Positions 47,831 to 57,312 are shown, numbered from the stretch's first letter. The stretch: DNA of 64,000 nucleotides from Duganella sp. BJB480 (GCA_003416985.1 QVIN01000005.1:372001-436000), one strand, 5' to 3'. Program-made: numbers and translations. The notes: a model not told the origin generated them from the letters alone.

Positions 47831-49589
47831 GGATCAGTTTCCCAGGGCTTTTGACATAGACGTTCTTGATGATGTCGGCCGCCATGTAGGCGATGGCCGC
47901 CACCGGACCGGTCGGGTTGTAGGCCGAGTTGTGCGGGAACAGCGACGCGCCCATGATGAACAGGTTGTCGACGTCCCACACCTGCCCGTATTTATTGGTC
48001 ACCGAATTGCCCGGATGCGTGCCCATGATGGTCCCGCCGGTGTTGTGCGTGCTCTGGTAGGGCACGCTACTCCACGACTTGCGTTCGGTGGCCTTGGTCA
48101 GGTGCGTCGGATTGAGCGAGGCGGCGATGCGGTTGATGATGTCGGCCGAGTGCGCCGATATCCTGCGCTCGTTGTCCTGGTAGTCGAAGGTCATGCGCAT
48201 CAGCGGCGCGCCGAAGCGGTTGCGGTAGGTCGGATCGAGGTCGAGGAAATTGCCGCGGTTCGGCATCACGGTGCCGGTGGCGGTGATGTTCATGCTGCGG
48301 TCGTACCACTTGGCCGTTTCCTGCTTCCATGCGCTGCCCCAGGCCGGCACGCCGCCCGGCGTCGGATGCCACTGGATGGGACGGCCGCCATACATGGCCG
48401 TGCCTACGGTCGAGCCGCCGACAAAACCGAATGGCGTACGGTCGAAGTCCCAGTTGCCGTGGAAGTCGTCCATGATGGCGCCGATGCCGGCGGTCGCCAT
48501 GTACGGATGAAAATAGCGGTCCTCGAAGAACAGCATCGCGGCGCTGCCGGTCTGGTAGCAGTAGTTCTTGCCCAGCAGGCCCTTGCCGGACACGGGATCG
48601 TAGATCTCGCCTATGCCCGACAACATCATCAGGTGGACGTTGTTCAAGCCGAACGCGCAGAGCACCACCAGCTTGGCCGGCTGGAAGCATTCCTCGCCGG
48701 TGACGGTGTTGGTGTAGGTGACACCGGTGGCCTTCTTGCCCGATGCGTCGCGCTCGACTTTGGTCACCCACGAATAGGTGCGCAGCTCGAAGGTGTTTTG
48801 CCGCAGCGCCGCCGGGATCACCGTCATCTGCGCGCCGCCCTTGGCGTTGGCTTCGCAGCCGAAGCGTTCGCAGTGACCGCAGTATTGGCATTCGCCGAAC
48901 TTGACACCGTCCGGATTGGTGTACGGCACCGACGCGTTGGCGGTGGGGCGCGGAAATGGATGGTAGCCCATCCTGGCGGCCGATTCCGCGAACAGCTCGC
49001 CCGCGTGGCCGTAGACCAGCGGCGGCATCGGATACTCGTTGCCGCGCGGCGCTTCGAACACATTGCCGCCGGCGATCTTGCGGCCCTTGATGTTGCCGGC
49101 CTTGGCCGAGATCCCGGCCACCTTCTCGAACTTGTCGTAGTACTTTTCCAGCTCCTGGTAGGTCACGCCCCAGTCCTGGATCGTCATGTCTTCCGGGATG
49201 TACTTCTTGCCGTACCTGGTTTCGTAGTTGCTGCGGATCTTGAAATCGTTGTCGTTCCAGCGCCAGGTATGGCCGTTCCAGTGTGTGCTGGCGCCGCCGA
49301 CGCCGGTGCCCATCAAGTAGGAGCCGAGCCGGCGATAGGGAAGCGCGGGTTCCGAGCGCTTGTTGCGCACGGTCTCCGTATTGTCGGTCGTGTTAACCAT
49401 CATCGACATGCGCTGGCCGACGGCCAGTTCGTCGCGCATGCGCGGCACGCTGAAATCGTCCGGCGTGTGCGGGCCGCCGCGTTCCAGGCAGACCACGGTC
49501 ATGCCGGCCTCGGAAAATTCCTTGCCCAGGATGCCGCCCGTCCAGCCGCCGCCGACCAGCACCACATCCACTTCCTTGTATCTCTTCAT
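47823..49589 (-). CDS. GMC-family oxidoreductase (gluconate 2-dehydrogenase-like large subunit)
   Basis: 588-residue FAD enzyme. The ADP-binding motif is in VLVGGGWTGGILGKEF at the N-terminus, a cysteine trio lies in CQYCGHCERFGC, and the C-terminal GMC histidine/asparagine site is in SSVPYQSTHNTGG and FPHNSAYNPTG. It oxidises a polyol or sugar acid in the periplasm; the substrate is unknown. The frame extends upstream to 50165 over the neighbouring gene; AGGAA before 49589 and the family N-terminus support that start. Confidence 0.92.
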   Translation of the reverse strand: MKRYKEVDVVLVGGGWTGGILGKEFSEAGMTVVCLERGGPHTPDDFSVPRMRDELAVGQRMSMMVNTTDNTETVRNKRSEPALPYRRLGSYLMGTGVGGASTHWNGHTWRWNDNDFKIRSNYETRYGKKYIPEDMTIQDWGVTYQELEKYYDKFEKVAGISAKAGNIKGRKIAGGNVFEAPRGNEYPMPPLVYGHAGELFAESAARMGYHPFPRPTANASVPYTNPDGVKFGECQYCGHCERFGCEANAKGGAQMTVIPAALRQNTFELRTYSWVTKVERDASGKKATGVTYTNTVTGEECFQPAKLVVLCAFGLNNVHLMMLSGIGEIYDPVSGKGLLGKNYCYQTGSAAMLFFEDRYFHPYMATAGIGAIMDDFHGNWDFDRTPFGFVGGSTVGTAMYGGRPIQWHPTPGGVPAWGSAWKQETAKWYDRSMNITATGTVMPNRGNFLDLDPTYRNRFGAPLMRMTFDYQDNERRISAHSADIINRIAASLNPTHLTKATERKSWSSVPYQSTHNTGGTIMGTHPGNSVTNKYGQVWDVDNLFIMGASLFPHNSAYNPTGPVAAIAYMAADIIKNVYVKSPGKLIHA

Positions 49590-49600
49590 CGGTGTTCCTA

Positions 49601-50314
49601 TCAGCTCAAGTCGGCGATGCCGGCCGGCTCGGGCCGGTACGGTTTGTTGGAGAACTTGACGATGTTGACCTTGTTCGCCGTGTTGACGCCCGGATAGCCG
49701 ACCATCTTCCAGCCCAGCTTGTTCTTGTTGCCGCCGTAAATAGGATCGGCAAACATCGCTTCGTAAAACATTTGCAGCAGTTGCGCGAAATAGGTGGCCG
49801 CCGGCACGCCGTTGGGCAGCTCGACCTTGCCGCCTTGCAGACCCTTGAGCACGGCCTCCTTGGTATCGGCAGGCAGCCGGTCGAACGGTTTGCCATAGGT
49901 CGCGGCGCAGTAGCCGGCCAGGCCCTCGGAGCCGGCGCGGAACAGCTGCGCAGGCGTCATGCCCAGCTGATAGCCCTGGTTGGCGGTGCCGTTCTTGAAC
50001 GGTCCCTGCAGGTAGAGGCGGTCGCCCTGGCCCCAGTTGCCGCCCAGCGCGCGGTCGTAAAAGATGTTCAGGCCCATGTCTACGCCGTTCGGCGTCAGGG
50101 GATCGGCCGGGCACATGTGATTGACCAGCGCTTCGACAAAGGCTTGCTCGTCCGGACGCAGCCACAGGTAGCCGGGAGGCGTCTCGATCGCCGCCCCGGC
50201 CGACGCCGGATCGGCCGCAGCGGCGGGCAGAGGCAGGGCGGCGGCGCCGACTGCGCCGGCCAGGGATCGTAACAAAAAGTCACGACGAGGTTGCTGGTCG
50301 CTGGTGTCGCTCAT
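49601..50314 (-). CDS. Gluconate 2-dehydrogenase subunit 3-like protein (Tat substrate)
   Basis: 237 residues beginning with a twin-arginine signal (QQPRRDFLLRSLAGAVGAAA). The rest matches the small gluconate-2-dehydrogenase subunit 3 family (YLWLRPDEQAFVEALVNHMC; FYDRALGGNWGQGDRLYLQG). Tat export with this subunit would carry the folded FAD subunit, which has no signal of its own, across the membrane. The frame is open to an ATG at 50350; 50314 gives the compact Tat signal. First gene of the three-gene operon. Confidence 0.9.
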   Translation of the reverse strand: MSDTSDQQPRRDFLLRSLAGAVGAAALPLPAAAADPASAGAAIETPPGYLWLRPDEQAFVEALVNHMCPADPLTPNGVDMGLNIFYDRALGGNWGQGDRLYLQGPFKNGTANQGYQLGMTPAQLFRAGSEGLAGYCAATYGKPFDRLPADTKEAVLKGLQGGKVELPNGVPAATYFAQLLQMFYEAMFADPIYGGNKNKLGWKMVGYPGVNTANKVNIVKFSNKPYRPEPAGIADLS

Positions 50315-50396
50315 GTATGGCGTCCATTCGTGAAATTCGGAAAGACTCATATCCTACGGGATAAGTTTCTGCGAGGACACCATATTTTTCACCTAA

Positions 50397-50418
50397 ATTG
50401 TTTCAGCATTGAAACAAT
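50397..50418. promoter_or_regulatory. Perfect operator-like palindrome
   Basis: ATTGTTTCA (50397-50405) and TGAAACAAT (50410-50418) are perfect 9-bp inverted repeats around GCAT. They lie in the 211-base gap between the dehydrogenase operon (divergent) and the chemoreceptor gene. AT-rich in GC-rich DNA, it looks like a repressor or activator site. No run of T follows, so a terminator is unlikely. Confidence 0.6.
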
Positions 50419-50525
50419 ATATCTACCAAAAGTGTATTGCCATAAGGAAATATTGAGCGTATTCTCCCGCTTTGCCGCTATGCACGGCTGGCCATTGCCC
50501 ACCTTCTTCTTCAGGACGTACCCAC

Positions 50526-52115
50526 ATGGTTTTCATGAAAAACGCCAATATCGGTAAGAAAATTACCATCGTCTTCGGCATCGTGCTGGTCGTTTCCAGT
50601 CTGACGACGGGCGTCGGCCTGTGGCAGTTGAGCAAGATGCGCGCGTCGACCAAGGAACTGCTGGAGATGTCGCTGGCCAAGGAACGCCTGGTCAGCGACT
50701 GGTACCGCATCATCTTTGCCGGCGCGCGCCGTACGCTGGCCATCGCCAAGAGCAGCGACAACGCGCTGGTGGACTTCTTCGCCGCCGATTCGGCCCAAGG
50801 CACCAAGGACGCGGGTGAAACGCTGAAGAAGGTCGGCGTGTTGCTGACCTCGGAGAAGGAGACAGCACTGCTCAAGGGCATCAGCGACGCGCGCGATACC
50901 TACAATGTGTACAAGGCCAGCGTCACCAAGGCCAAGGCCGCCAACGACAATGACACGGCCAGCGGCGTGCTGACATCCAAGTTCATGCCCGCCGCGGATG
51001 TCTACCAGCAGCGCCTGCGTGACCTGGTGGCCTTCGAACGCGAACAGATCGATGAGAGCGCGAAAGAAATCGACGCCGCCGCCACCATGAGCTTCAGCCT
51101 GCAACTGGCGCTGACCGTGTTCCTGGCGCTGCTGGTGGTGATATGCGGCGCTGCGCTCAAGAGCAGCATCGTCGGTCCGTTGCACTATGCGATCAGCGTG
51201 GCGCGCCGCGTGGCCAAGGGGGACCTGACGGCCGACGTCACCGTCGATTCACGCGACGAGGCCGGCCAGTTGCTGCAGGCCTTGAGCGAAATGAACGCCT
51301 CGCTGCGCGGCCTCATCACCGAAGTCATACAAAGCGCCGACACGATCAACAGCGCCTCCGGCGAGATCGCCCAGGGCAACGCCGACCTGTCCACCCGCAC
51401 CGAATCGCAGGCCGCCAGCATCGAGGAAACGGCCAGTTCGATGGAAGAGCTGACCGCCACCGTGGCCCACAACGCCGACAACGCCGGCCAGGCCAACAAG
51501 CTGGCGCTGGGCGCCACCTCGTTGGCGACCAAGGGCGGCGTCGTCGTCAATCAAGCGGTCGCGACGATGGCCGAGATCAAGCAGGGTTCGCAACGCATTT
51601 CGGAAATCACGGCCATCATCGACGGCATCGCGTTCCAGACCAACATCCTGGCGCTGAACGCGGCGGTGGAGGCGGCGCGCGCCGGCGAGCAGGGCCGGGG
51701 CTTCGCCGTGGTCGCATCCGAGGTGCGCAACCTGGCCCAGCGCTCGGCGGCGGCGGCCAAGGAAATCAGCGTGCTGATCAGTGATTCGGTCGAGAAGGTT
51801 AACACCGGCAGCAAGCTGGTCGACGACGCCGGCGCAACCATGACCGACATCGTCAAGTCGATCAAGGAAGTGGCGCAGATCATGACCGAAATCACGGCCG
51901 CCACGCGCGAGCAGAATACCGGTCTTAGCAGCATCAACCAGGTCATTGCCGAGATGGACAACTCGACCCGTATGAACGCGGCCATGGTCGAGGAGGCGTC
52001 CGCCGCCGCGATGAGCATGCAGGACGAGGCCACCCGCTTGAGCAAGGCCGTCAGCGCCTTCCGAACCTCAGGCCGCCCTGGCCATGGTGGAAGTCTCCAG
52101 CTGGCTTTGCGCTGA
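50526..52115 (+). CDS. Methyl-accepting chemotaxis protein
   Basis: 529 residues: a membrane helix (about 10-30), a periplasmic four-helix-bundle sensor (about 35-195), a second helix (about 198-218), HAMP, then a cytoplasmic signalling hairpin with the invariant [20 protein letters not shown] and [20 protein letters not shown]. The C-terminus lacks the NWETF-type CheR/CheB tether. Start at 50526 with AGGA upstream; another ATG at 50535 is possible. No chemotaxis genes are adjacent. It is divergent from the dehydrogenase operon, so it might sense a substrate or product of that enzyme; this is inference. Confidence 0.93.
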   Translation: MVFMKNANIGKKITIVFGIVLVVSSLTTGVGLWQLSKMRASTKELLEMSLAKERLVSDWYRIIFAGARRTLAIAKSSDNALVDFFAADSAQGTKDAGETLKKVGVLLTSEKETALLKGISDARDTYNVYKASVTKAKAANDNDTASGVLTSKFMPAADVYQQRLRDLVAFEREQIDESAKEIDAAATMSFSLQLALTVFLALLVVICGAALKSSIVGPLHYAISVARRVAKGDLTADVTVDSRDEAGQLLQALSEMNASLRGLITEVIQSADTINSASGEIAQGNADLSTRTESQAASIEETASSMEELTATVAHNADNAGQANKLALGATSLATKGGVVVNQAVATMAEIKQGSQRISEITAIIDGIAFQTNILALNAAVEAARAGEQGRGFAVVASEVRNLAQRSAAAAKEISVLISDSVEKVNTGSKLVDDAGATMTDIVKSIKEVAQIMTEITAATREQNTGLSSINQVIAEMDNSTRMNAAMVEEASAAAMSMQDEATRLSKAVSAFRTSGRPGHGGSLQLALR

Positions 52116-52130
52116 ACAATCGTAAGGGCC

Positions 52131-52207
52131 TGGTCGGGGTGAGAGGATTCGAACCTCCGGCCTCTGCGTCCCGAACGCAGCGCTCTACCAGGCTGAGCCA
52201 CACCCCG
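52131..52207 (-). tRNA. tRNA-Pro (anticodon CGG)
   Basis: 77 bases including an encoded CCA (52133-52131). The acceptor pairs CGGGGTG with CACCCCG. The anticodon stem CTGCG/CGCAG encloses the loop TTCGGGA, giving anticodon CGG, which reads CCG proline codons. The T-arm has GGTTCGAATCC. It is 15 bases from the end of the convergent chemoreceptor gene. Confidence 0.95.
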
Positions 52208-52414
52208 ACTACGTCTTAATTACATCAGAATTTTGCGGTTTTTTCAACTGCCGCTCCCCCGCCTGAACTCCCAATGTGTGACTAAATGCCAACGCCTGCC
52301 CCGGGAATGGCAGGTTTCTTGCTTTGCAAAAAGATCAAGATGATTAATATGGTTAAATATACCAATACGCATTAATTTGGGGCGGCGCCCTCACTGACAA
52401 GGGAAGGTCTGGCA

Positions 52415-54742
52415 ATGAAAACACGGCAAAAACTGATGTGCGGCGCGGTGGCGGCGGCGATGGCGAGTTCCGCCTGGGCGCAAACCAAGCAGTCCGACGA
52501 GATCGAAGTGGTCAAGGTGACGGCGCAGAAGCGCAAGGAAGATCCGGCCAAGGTGGCGATGAGCATCACCGCCGTCACCGGCACCCAGCTCCAGGCCGAG
52601 CACGTCAACGACTTCACCGACCTGACCCGCGTGGTGCCCAACATCTCCTTCACCGCCGCCAGCGGCAATGGCGGCGCCGGGCCCGGCACCGAGAACATCG
52701 AGATCCGCGGCATCAGCTCGACGGCCGGCGCGGCCACCGTCGGCATCTATCTGGGCGATGTCTCCATCACCGTCGGCAACGTCTACACCATGGGCACGGT
52801 CGAACCGAAGTTCTTCGACATCGACCGCGTCGAAGTGCTGCGCGGTCCGCAGGCCACGCTGTACGGCGCCAGCTCCATGGGCGGCACCATCAAGTTCGTG
52901 CCGAACGAGCCGGATTTGAAGGAGCGCGAATTCACCACCTACGGCGAGCTGTCCAACACCAAGGGCGGCAGCGGCAACTACGCGGCCAACATGGTGGCCA
53001 ACTTCCCGCTGATCCAGGACGAGCTGGCGCTGCGCATCGGCGTGCAGGCCCAGCACACGGGCGGCTACATCAACCAGGTCGACGGCGACGGCAATGTGCT
53101 GGCCCACGACATCAACAAGCTCAGCGACCAGGAGCTGCGCGTGGCGCTGAAGTGGAAGCCGATCCGCTCGGTGACCGTCACGCCGTCGGTCTACTACCAG
53201 AAGGTGGACGCCAAGGACATCGCGGCCTTCAACCTGGACCGCCCTTACTACCAGGCGCAGAAGCAGGTGCGCGAGCCGTCCAAGGACACGCTGCTCACGC
53301 CCAGCGTGACCGTCAACTGGGACATGGGCTCGATGGACCTGACCTCGGCCACCAGCTACTTCGAGCGCAAGTTCGACCGCACGCAGAACGGCTCGGCCTA
53401 CAACAGCTATTCGCTGTCGACCTTCCTGACCTCGACCGACGACGGCGGCAAGGCGCCGCCGGAGCTGATCGCGGCCATCGCCGGCCTGCCGTCGGCGGTC
53501 TACCTGAACAACCAGGTGCGCCAGGTGTCGCAGGAGTTCCGGCTCGCCTCGCGGCCATACGACGCGGCGGTGTCGCCGTGGACCTGGCTGGCCGGCACCT
53601 ATTTCTCGAACCAGCACACCAACATCATCGAGAACGATCCGATCTTCGGCGTGACCGACACCTTCAAGAGCTTCGGCTTCGACATCGCCGATCCGGACCT
53701 GCTGCCGGGCGCGCGCCCCGGCCAGTTCCCGAACGATAACTCGTTCGCCGGCGCCTTCCATTTCCGCGAGAAGCAGAGCTCGGTCTTCGGCGAGGTCAAC
53801 TACTACTTCACGCCGGCGGTGCACGCGACCGTGGGCGCGCGCTATCTGAAGGCCGATTCGACGCTGGACCAGCGCAACGGCAACTACCTGGCCGGCGCCG
53901 GCAACAACAGCAGCGCGGCCTCGTCGTCGAAGGCGTTCACGCCGAAGTACGCGCTGACCTGGGAAGTCAATCCGACCAACACGGTCTACACCAGCGTGGC
54001 CAAGGGCTTCCGCCTCGGCGGCAACAACATCTACGTGCCGCCGACCACCTGCGCCCAGGATCTGGAGGCGAACGGCCTGAGCAAGGGGCCGGATTCGTAT
54101 TCGGCCGACAGCCTGTGGAGCTACGAGGTGGGCAGCAAGTCGCGCTTCCTCAACAACCGCGTGTCGGTCAACGCCGACGTGTTCTATGTGAAGTGGAAGA
54201 ACATCCAGCAGGGCGTGTACCTGCCGACCTGCGCCTACACCTACAACGCCAACGCCGGCGACGCCACCAGCAAGGGCTTCGAGTTCGATATCAAGGCCAA
54301 GCCGATTTCCGGCCTGACGCTGACCGCCTCGGCAGGTTATGTGAAGGCCGAGCTGTCGAACGACGAGGGCTCGCGCAACGGCGTGGTGGGCGCGGTGGCC
54401 GGCGCGCAGGTGCAGGGTGTGCCGAAATATAACGCGGCCATCAACGCGACCTACAACTTCGCGGCCTTCGGCGACAAGAGCGCCTACGTGATGGGCGGCA
54501 TGCAGTGGGTGGGCGCCAGCAAGGGCTCGCTCAATCCCGACCAGACCGACTACAACCGGCCGGCCTACCACAGCACCGACTTCAGCGCCGGCATGTCCAT
54601 CGACCGCTACAACGTGAGCGTGTTCATCAAGAACGCCTTCGATACCGACACGGTGATCCAGCATCCGCAGGTGGCGTCCATCGTGCAGGGTTACCGGCTG
54701 GCGCCGCGCAGCATCGGCGTGAGCGTGGCGGCGAAGTTTTAA
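52415..54742 (+). CDS. TonB-dependent receptor
   Basis: 775 residues. Signal peptide MKTRQKLMCGAVAAAMASSAWA, TonB-box-like EIEVVKVTAQKR, plug domain (VPNISFTAASGNGG; RVEVLRGPQATLYGASSMGG) and barrel ending in SVAAKF. The wording resembles the FyuA/pesticin-type and sphingomonad TonB receptors; iron-siderophore or an organic nutrient could be the substrate. It follows an AT-rich 205-base gap that should hold its promoter. A strong stem-loop follows its stop. Confidence 0.93.
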   Translation: MKTRQKLMCGAVAAAMASSAWAQTKQSDEIEVVKVTAQKRKEDPAKVAMSITAVTGTQLQAEHVNDFTDLTRVVPNISFTAASGNGGAGPGTENIEIRGISSTAGAATVGIYLGDVSITVGNVYTMGTVEPKFFDIDRVEVLRGPQATLYGASSMGGTIKFVPNEPDLKEREFTTYGELSNTKGGSGNYAANMVANFPLIQDELALRIGVQAQHTGGYINQVDGDGNVLAHDINKLSDQELRVALKWKPIRSVTVTPSVYYQKVDAKDIAAFNLDRPYYQAQKQVREPSKDTLLTPSVTVNWDMGSMDLTSATSYFERKFDRTQNGSAYNSYSLSTFLTSTDDGGKAPPELIAAIAGLPSAVYLNNQVRQVSQEFRLASRPYDAAVSPWTWLAGTYFSNQHTNIIENDPIFGVTDTFKSFGFDIADPDLLPGARPGQFPNDNSFAGAFHFREKQSSVFGEVNYYFTPAVHATVGARYLKADSTLDQRNGNYLAGAGNNSSAASSSKAFTPKYALTWEVNPTNTVYTSVAKGFRLGGNNIYVPPTTCAQDLEANGLSKGPDSYSADSLWSYEVGSKSRFLNNRVSVNADVFYVKWKNIQQGVYLPTCAYTYNANAGDATSKGFEFDIKAKPISGLTLTASAGYVKAELSNDEGSRNGVVGAVAGAQVQGVPKYNAAINATYNFAAFGDKSAYVMGGMQWVGASKGSLNPDQTDYNRPAYHSTDFSAGMSIDRYNVSVFIKNAFDTDTVIQHPQVASIVQGYRLAPRSIGVSVAAKF

Positions 54743-54748
54743 GCGATA

Positions 54749-54782
54749 ATGCTGCCTTTGAATTGACACGCAAAGGCAGCAT
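54749..54782 (+). promoter_or_regulatory. Stem-loop covering the arsC-like ribosome-binding site
   Basis: ATGCTGCCTTTG (54749-54760) pairs perfectly with CAAAGGCAGCAT (54771-54782) around a 10-base loop: a 12-bp stem. The 3' arm contains AAAGG, the only Shine-Dalgarno candidate for the ATG at 54784, so the structure should hide it when the upstream receptor mRNA reads through. It could also end receptor transcription, but has no U-run. Confidence 0.65.
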
Positions 54783-54783
54783 C

Positions 54784-55131
54784 ATGGGCATCACGATTTA
54801 TCACAACAACGCCTGCGGCACCTCGCGCAAGACGCTGGAGGCGATACGCGCCACCGGCGTCGAGCCGGAGATCGTCGACTACGTCAAGAACCCGCCGTCG
54901 CGCGAGGCGCTGAAGGCGATGATCGCCAAGGCCGGCCTGAGCGCGCGCGCCGCGATGCGCGACAAGGGCGACTTGTATGAAGAACTCGGCCTGGCCGACG
55001 CCTCGCTCTCGGACGACGCGCTGCTCGACGCCATGATGGCCCATCCCATCCTGATCAACCGCCCGTTCGTGGTGACCGACAAGGGCGTGCGCCTGTGCCG
55101 TCCGTCCGAGCTGGTGCTGGAACTGCTGTAG
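54784..55131 (+). CDS. ArsC-family reductase (arsenate reductase-like)
   Basis: 115 residues of the glutaredoxin-coupled ArsC family. The active cysteine is Cys11 in YHNNACGTSRKTLEAI, followed by VEPEIVDYVKNPPSREALK and the anion-site arginine in NRPFVVTDKGVRLCRPSE. It reduces arsenate with glutathione/glutaredoxin in classical members; YffB/Spx-like relatives also exist, but CGTSRKT favours true ArsC. No arsR or arsB gene is adjacent. Its stop shares one base with the GTG start of the next gene. Confidence 0.88.
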   Translation: MGITIYHNNACGTSRKTLEAIRATGVEPEIVDYVKNPPSREALKAMIAKAGLSARAAMRDKGDLYEELGLADASLSDDALLDAMMAHPILINRPFVVTDKGVRLCRPSELVLELL

Positions 55132-56234
55132 TGAAGCGCCCGCCGCGCTGGCTGCCATGGCTGGTGTTGGCCGCCACGTTGGCCGCGGCGCGGTTCGCGC
55201 ACGCGTGGCCGGTGCCGGCCGGCTGGGACCTGACGTTCCAGGCGCAGCGGGCGGAGGAGCCGGCGATACACGAGGGCTGGAAGCTCTACCGGGAGATCGA
55301 CAAGCGCTCCTGGCAGATGCGTCTGATGCTGCAACAGGTGCCGCTCGATCACCCGGATGCGGTCGTGTTCGTGCAGGCCGACAGGTACCGGCACGGCCTG
55401 TTCGTGCAGGGGGAGCGCGCCTATCTGATGCAGGACCGGAATATGGCGTCGTTCGACGTGCGCCCGGTCGACGCCGACGAGGCGCGCCGCCTGATCGGCC
55501 GCTACGCCGCCCATGACGGCCCGACGCTGGGCGAGCCGTCGCGCGAGGCTCTCGCGTGCAGTTCCAACGTCGCCAGGTCGGTGGTCAGCCTGCTGGTCGA
55601 CGGCAAGACCCGGCAATACTGGCTGTCCGGCGCGGACTACTGCTATTTCAAGACCGACCTGCTCGCGCCGCTCAAAGAGATGATGTGCGCTGGCCACTGC
55701 TACGCCAGCAAGTTGGTCGACCGTTGGGCGACGACGCTGGAACGCGATATCAAGAATTTGCCGGCCACCGGCCCGGTGACCGGCGTGTCGCCGGGCGACC
55801 CGCTTACCGGCCTGACGTCGCGGGCGCCGGTGCTGCGGGACGCGGCGGCCGTGTTGCGCGACGGCGGCACGCCGGAAGCCATGTGCTACCAGCTCAACCA
55901 GTTGCTGGACCTGCCGTCGCCTACGCACAAGGGGCAGGGACGCGACTACAGGGATGGCGACGATGCCGAGATCACCGCCGCCACGCTGGCGCTGCTGGGA
56001 CGGCTCGACCCCGGCTGCACCTACAAGACCGGCCATCCGATGCTGCACATACTGGTCCGGCGCAGCTCGCCGGCGGTGATCGAGCTGGCGCTGCGGCGCG
56101 GTTTCCCGGTGAACCAGGAGCAGGAGATCGATTTCCGTACGCCGCTCGACGAGGCGATTTCCGAGAAACGCGAGGACGTCCAGCAAATCCTCCGGCAGGC
56201 CGGCGGCGTGCGGCACATCGCGGCCGGCAAGTAG
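55131..56234 (+). CDS. Exported hypothetical protein with C-terminal ankyrin-like part
   Basis: 367 residues; GTG at 55131 overlaps the ArsC stop (TAGTG). An N-terminal export signal (RWLPWLVLAATLAAARFAHA) is followed by an unrecognised domain with several cysteines (ACSSNVARSV; ADYCYFKTDL; MMCAGHCYAS). Residues ~300-360 look like ankyrin repeats (GHPMLHILVRRSSPAVIELA; RTPLDEAISEKREDVQQIL). Function unknown. It ends just before a strong bidirectional terminator. Confidence 0.7.
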   Translation: MKRPPRWLPWLVLAATLAAARFAHAWPVPAGWDLTFQAQRAEEPAIHEGWKLYREIDKRSWQMRLMLQQVPLDHPDAVVFVQADRYRHGLFVQGERAYLMQDRNMASFDVRPVDADEARRLIGRYAAHDGPTLGEPSREALACSSNVARSVVSLLVDGKTRQYWLSGADYCYFKTDLLAPLKEMMCAGHCYASKLVDRWATTLERDIKNLPATGPVTGVSPGDPLTGLTSRAPVLRDAAAVLRDGGTPEAMCYQLNQLLDLPSPTHKGQGRDYRDGDDAEITAATLALLGRLDPGCTYKTGHPMLHILVRRSSPAVIELALRRGFPVNQEQEIDFRTPLDEAISEKREDVQQILRQAGGVRHIAAGK

Positions 56235-56240
56235 GCGCGG

Positions 56241-56272
56241 CCACAAACAAAAACGGCGCCTAAGGCGCCGTT
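56241..56272. terminator. Bidirectional rho-independent terminator
   Basis: AACGGCGCC-TAA-GGCGCCGTT forms a perfect 9-bp GC-rich stem (56252-56272). Reading on the minus strand it is followed by TTTGTTTGTGG, a U-rich tail suited to ending ispB; reading on the plus strand the tail is weaker (GTCGTTC). It separates convergent genes. Confidence 0.85.
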
Positions 56273-56277
56273 GTCGT

Positions 56278-57312
56278 TCAGTGCGTGCGGTTGACCGAGA
56301 AGTGGGCCAGCTGCAGCAGCGATTCCTTGTAGACGCTGTCGGGCAGGTCGGCGATCGCGGCGGCGGCGCGTTCGGCCGCCGTCACGGCCTGCTGGCGCGT
56401 GTAGTCCAGCGCGCCGCTGGTGGTGATTGCGGCCAGGATGGTGTCGAAGTGCTGCTCGTCGCCCTGTTCGATGCAGCTGCGCACCAGCTCGCGCTGTTCC
56501 GGCGTGCCGTTCTCCATCAGGTAGATCAGCGGCAAGGTCGGCTTGCCTTCGCGCAGGTCGTCGCCGACGTTCTTGCCGATCTCGTTGGCGTCGCCGGCGT
56601 AGTCGAGCACGTCGTCGATCAGCTGGAAGGCCGTGCCCAGCGAGCGGCCGTATTCGCCGGCCGCTTCGATCTGCATGTCGTTGCAGCCGGAGATCAGCGC
56701 GCCCAGCTCGGCCGCCGCCTCGAACAGCTTGGCGGTCTTGGAGCGGATCACCTGCAGATAGCGCTCCTGGTTCACGTCCGGGTCGTGCATGTTCAGCAGC
56801 TGCAACACTTCGCCCTCGGCGATGACGTTGGTGGCGTCCGACAGGATCTGCATCACGCGCATATTGTTCAGGCCGACCATCATCTGGAAGGCGCGCGAGT
56901 ACAGGAAGTCGCCCACCAGCACCGAGGCGGCGTTGCCGAACAGCGCGTTGGCGGTGGCGCGGCCACGGCGCAGCGACGATTCGTCGACCACGTCGTCGTG
57001 CAGCAGGGTGGCGGTGTGGATGAACTCCACCACTGCGGCCAGCTCGTGGTGCGCCGTGCCCTTGTATGCGTAGGCGTTGGCCACCAGCAGGACCAGCACC
57101 GGCCGGATGCGTTTGCCGCCGGCGCTGATGATGTATTCAGCAATCTGATTGACGAGACTGACCTCGGAATGCAGTTTCTGGCGGATCACCGTGTTGACCG
57201 CGTCCATGTCGGCGGCGATCGTGTGGGCGATGTTGTTTTGGGTGGCGTTTTGGGTAGCGGCAGACAAGGCGAACCTGTGCGGTAGACTATTGGTGCCGAG
57301 ATTATACGTCAT
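56278..57312 (-). CDS. ispB: Polyprenyl (octaprenyl) diphosphate synthase
   Basis: 344 residues from the ATG at 57312. The two aspartate-rich Mg-binding motifs are LLHDDVVDESSLRRGRAT (FARM type) and LIDDVLDYAGDANE (SARM), and the substrate arginine/lysine patch is GGKRIRPVLVLL. It makes the side chain of ubiquinone. The start is uncertain: a TATAAT on the minus strand at 57306-57301 would put the transcript start downstream of 57312, favouring a TTG at 57267 (329 residues, AGG six bases before). Divergent from rplU, as in many betaproteobacteria. Confidence 0.92.
   Translation of the reverse strand: MTYNLGTNSLPHRFALSAATQNATQNNIAHTIAADMDAVNTVIRQKLHSEVSLVNQIAEYIISAGGKRIRPVLVLLVANAYAYKGTAHHELAAVVEFIHTATLLHDDVVDESSLRRGRATANALFGNAASVLVGDFLYSRAFQMMVGLNNMRVMQILSDATNVIAEGEVLQLLNMHDPDVNQERYLQVIRSKTAKLFEAAAELGALISGCNDMQIEAAGEYGRSLGTAFQLIDDVLDYAGDANEIGKNVGDDLREGKPTLPLIYLMENGTPEQRELVRSCIEQGDEQHFDTILAAITTSGALDYTRQQAVTAAERAAAAIADLPDSVYKESLLQLAHFSVNRTH

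Noticed and set aside
49590..50165. N-terminal extension of the GMC oxidoreductase across the subunit-3 gene
   Set aside because: The extension is arginine-rich and unlike any domain; the real start at 49589 has a ribosome-binding site and the FAD motif begins right after it.
54745..54750. GATAAT as a -10 element for the ArsC-like gene
   Set aside because: No acceptable -35 at 16-18 bases upstream; it sits at the base of the stem-loop and fits chance.
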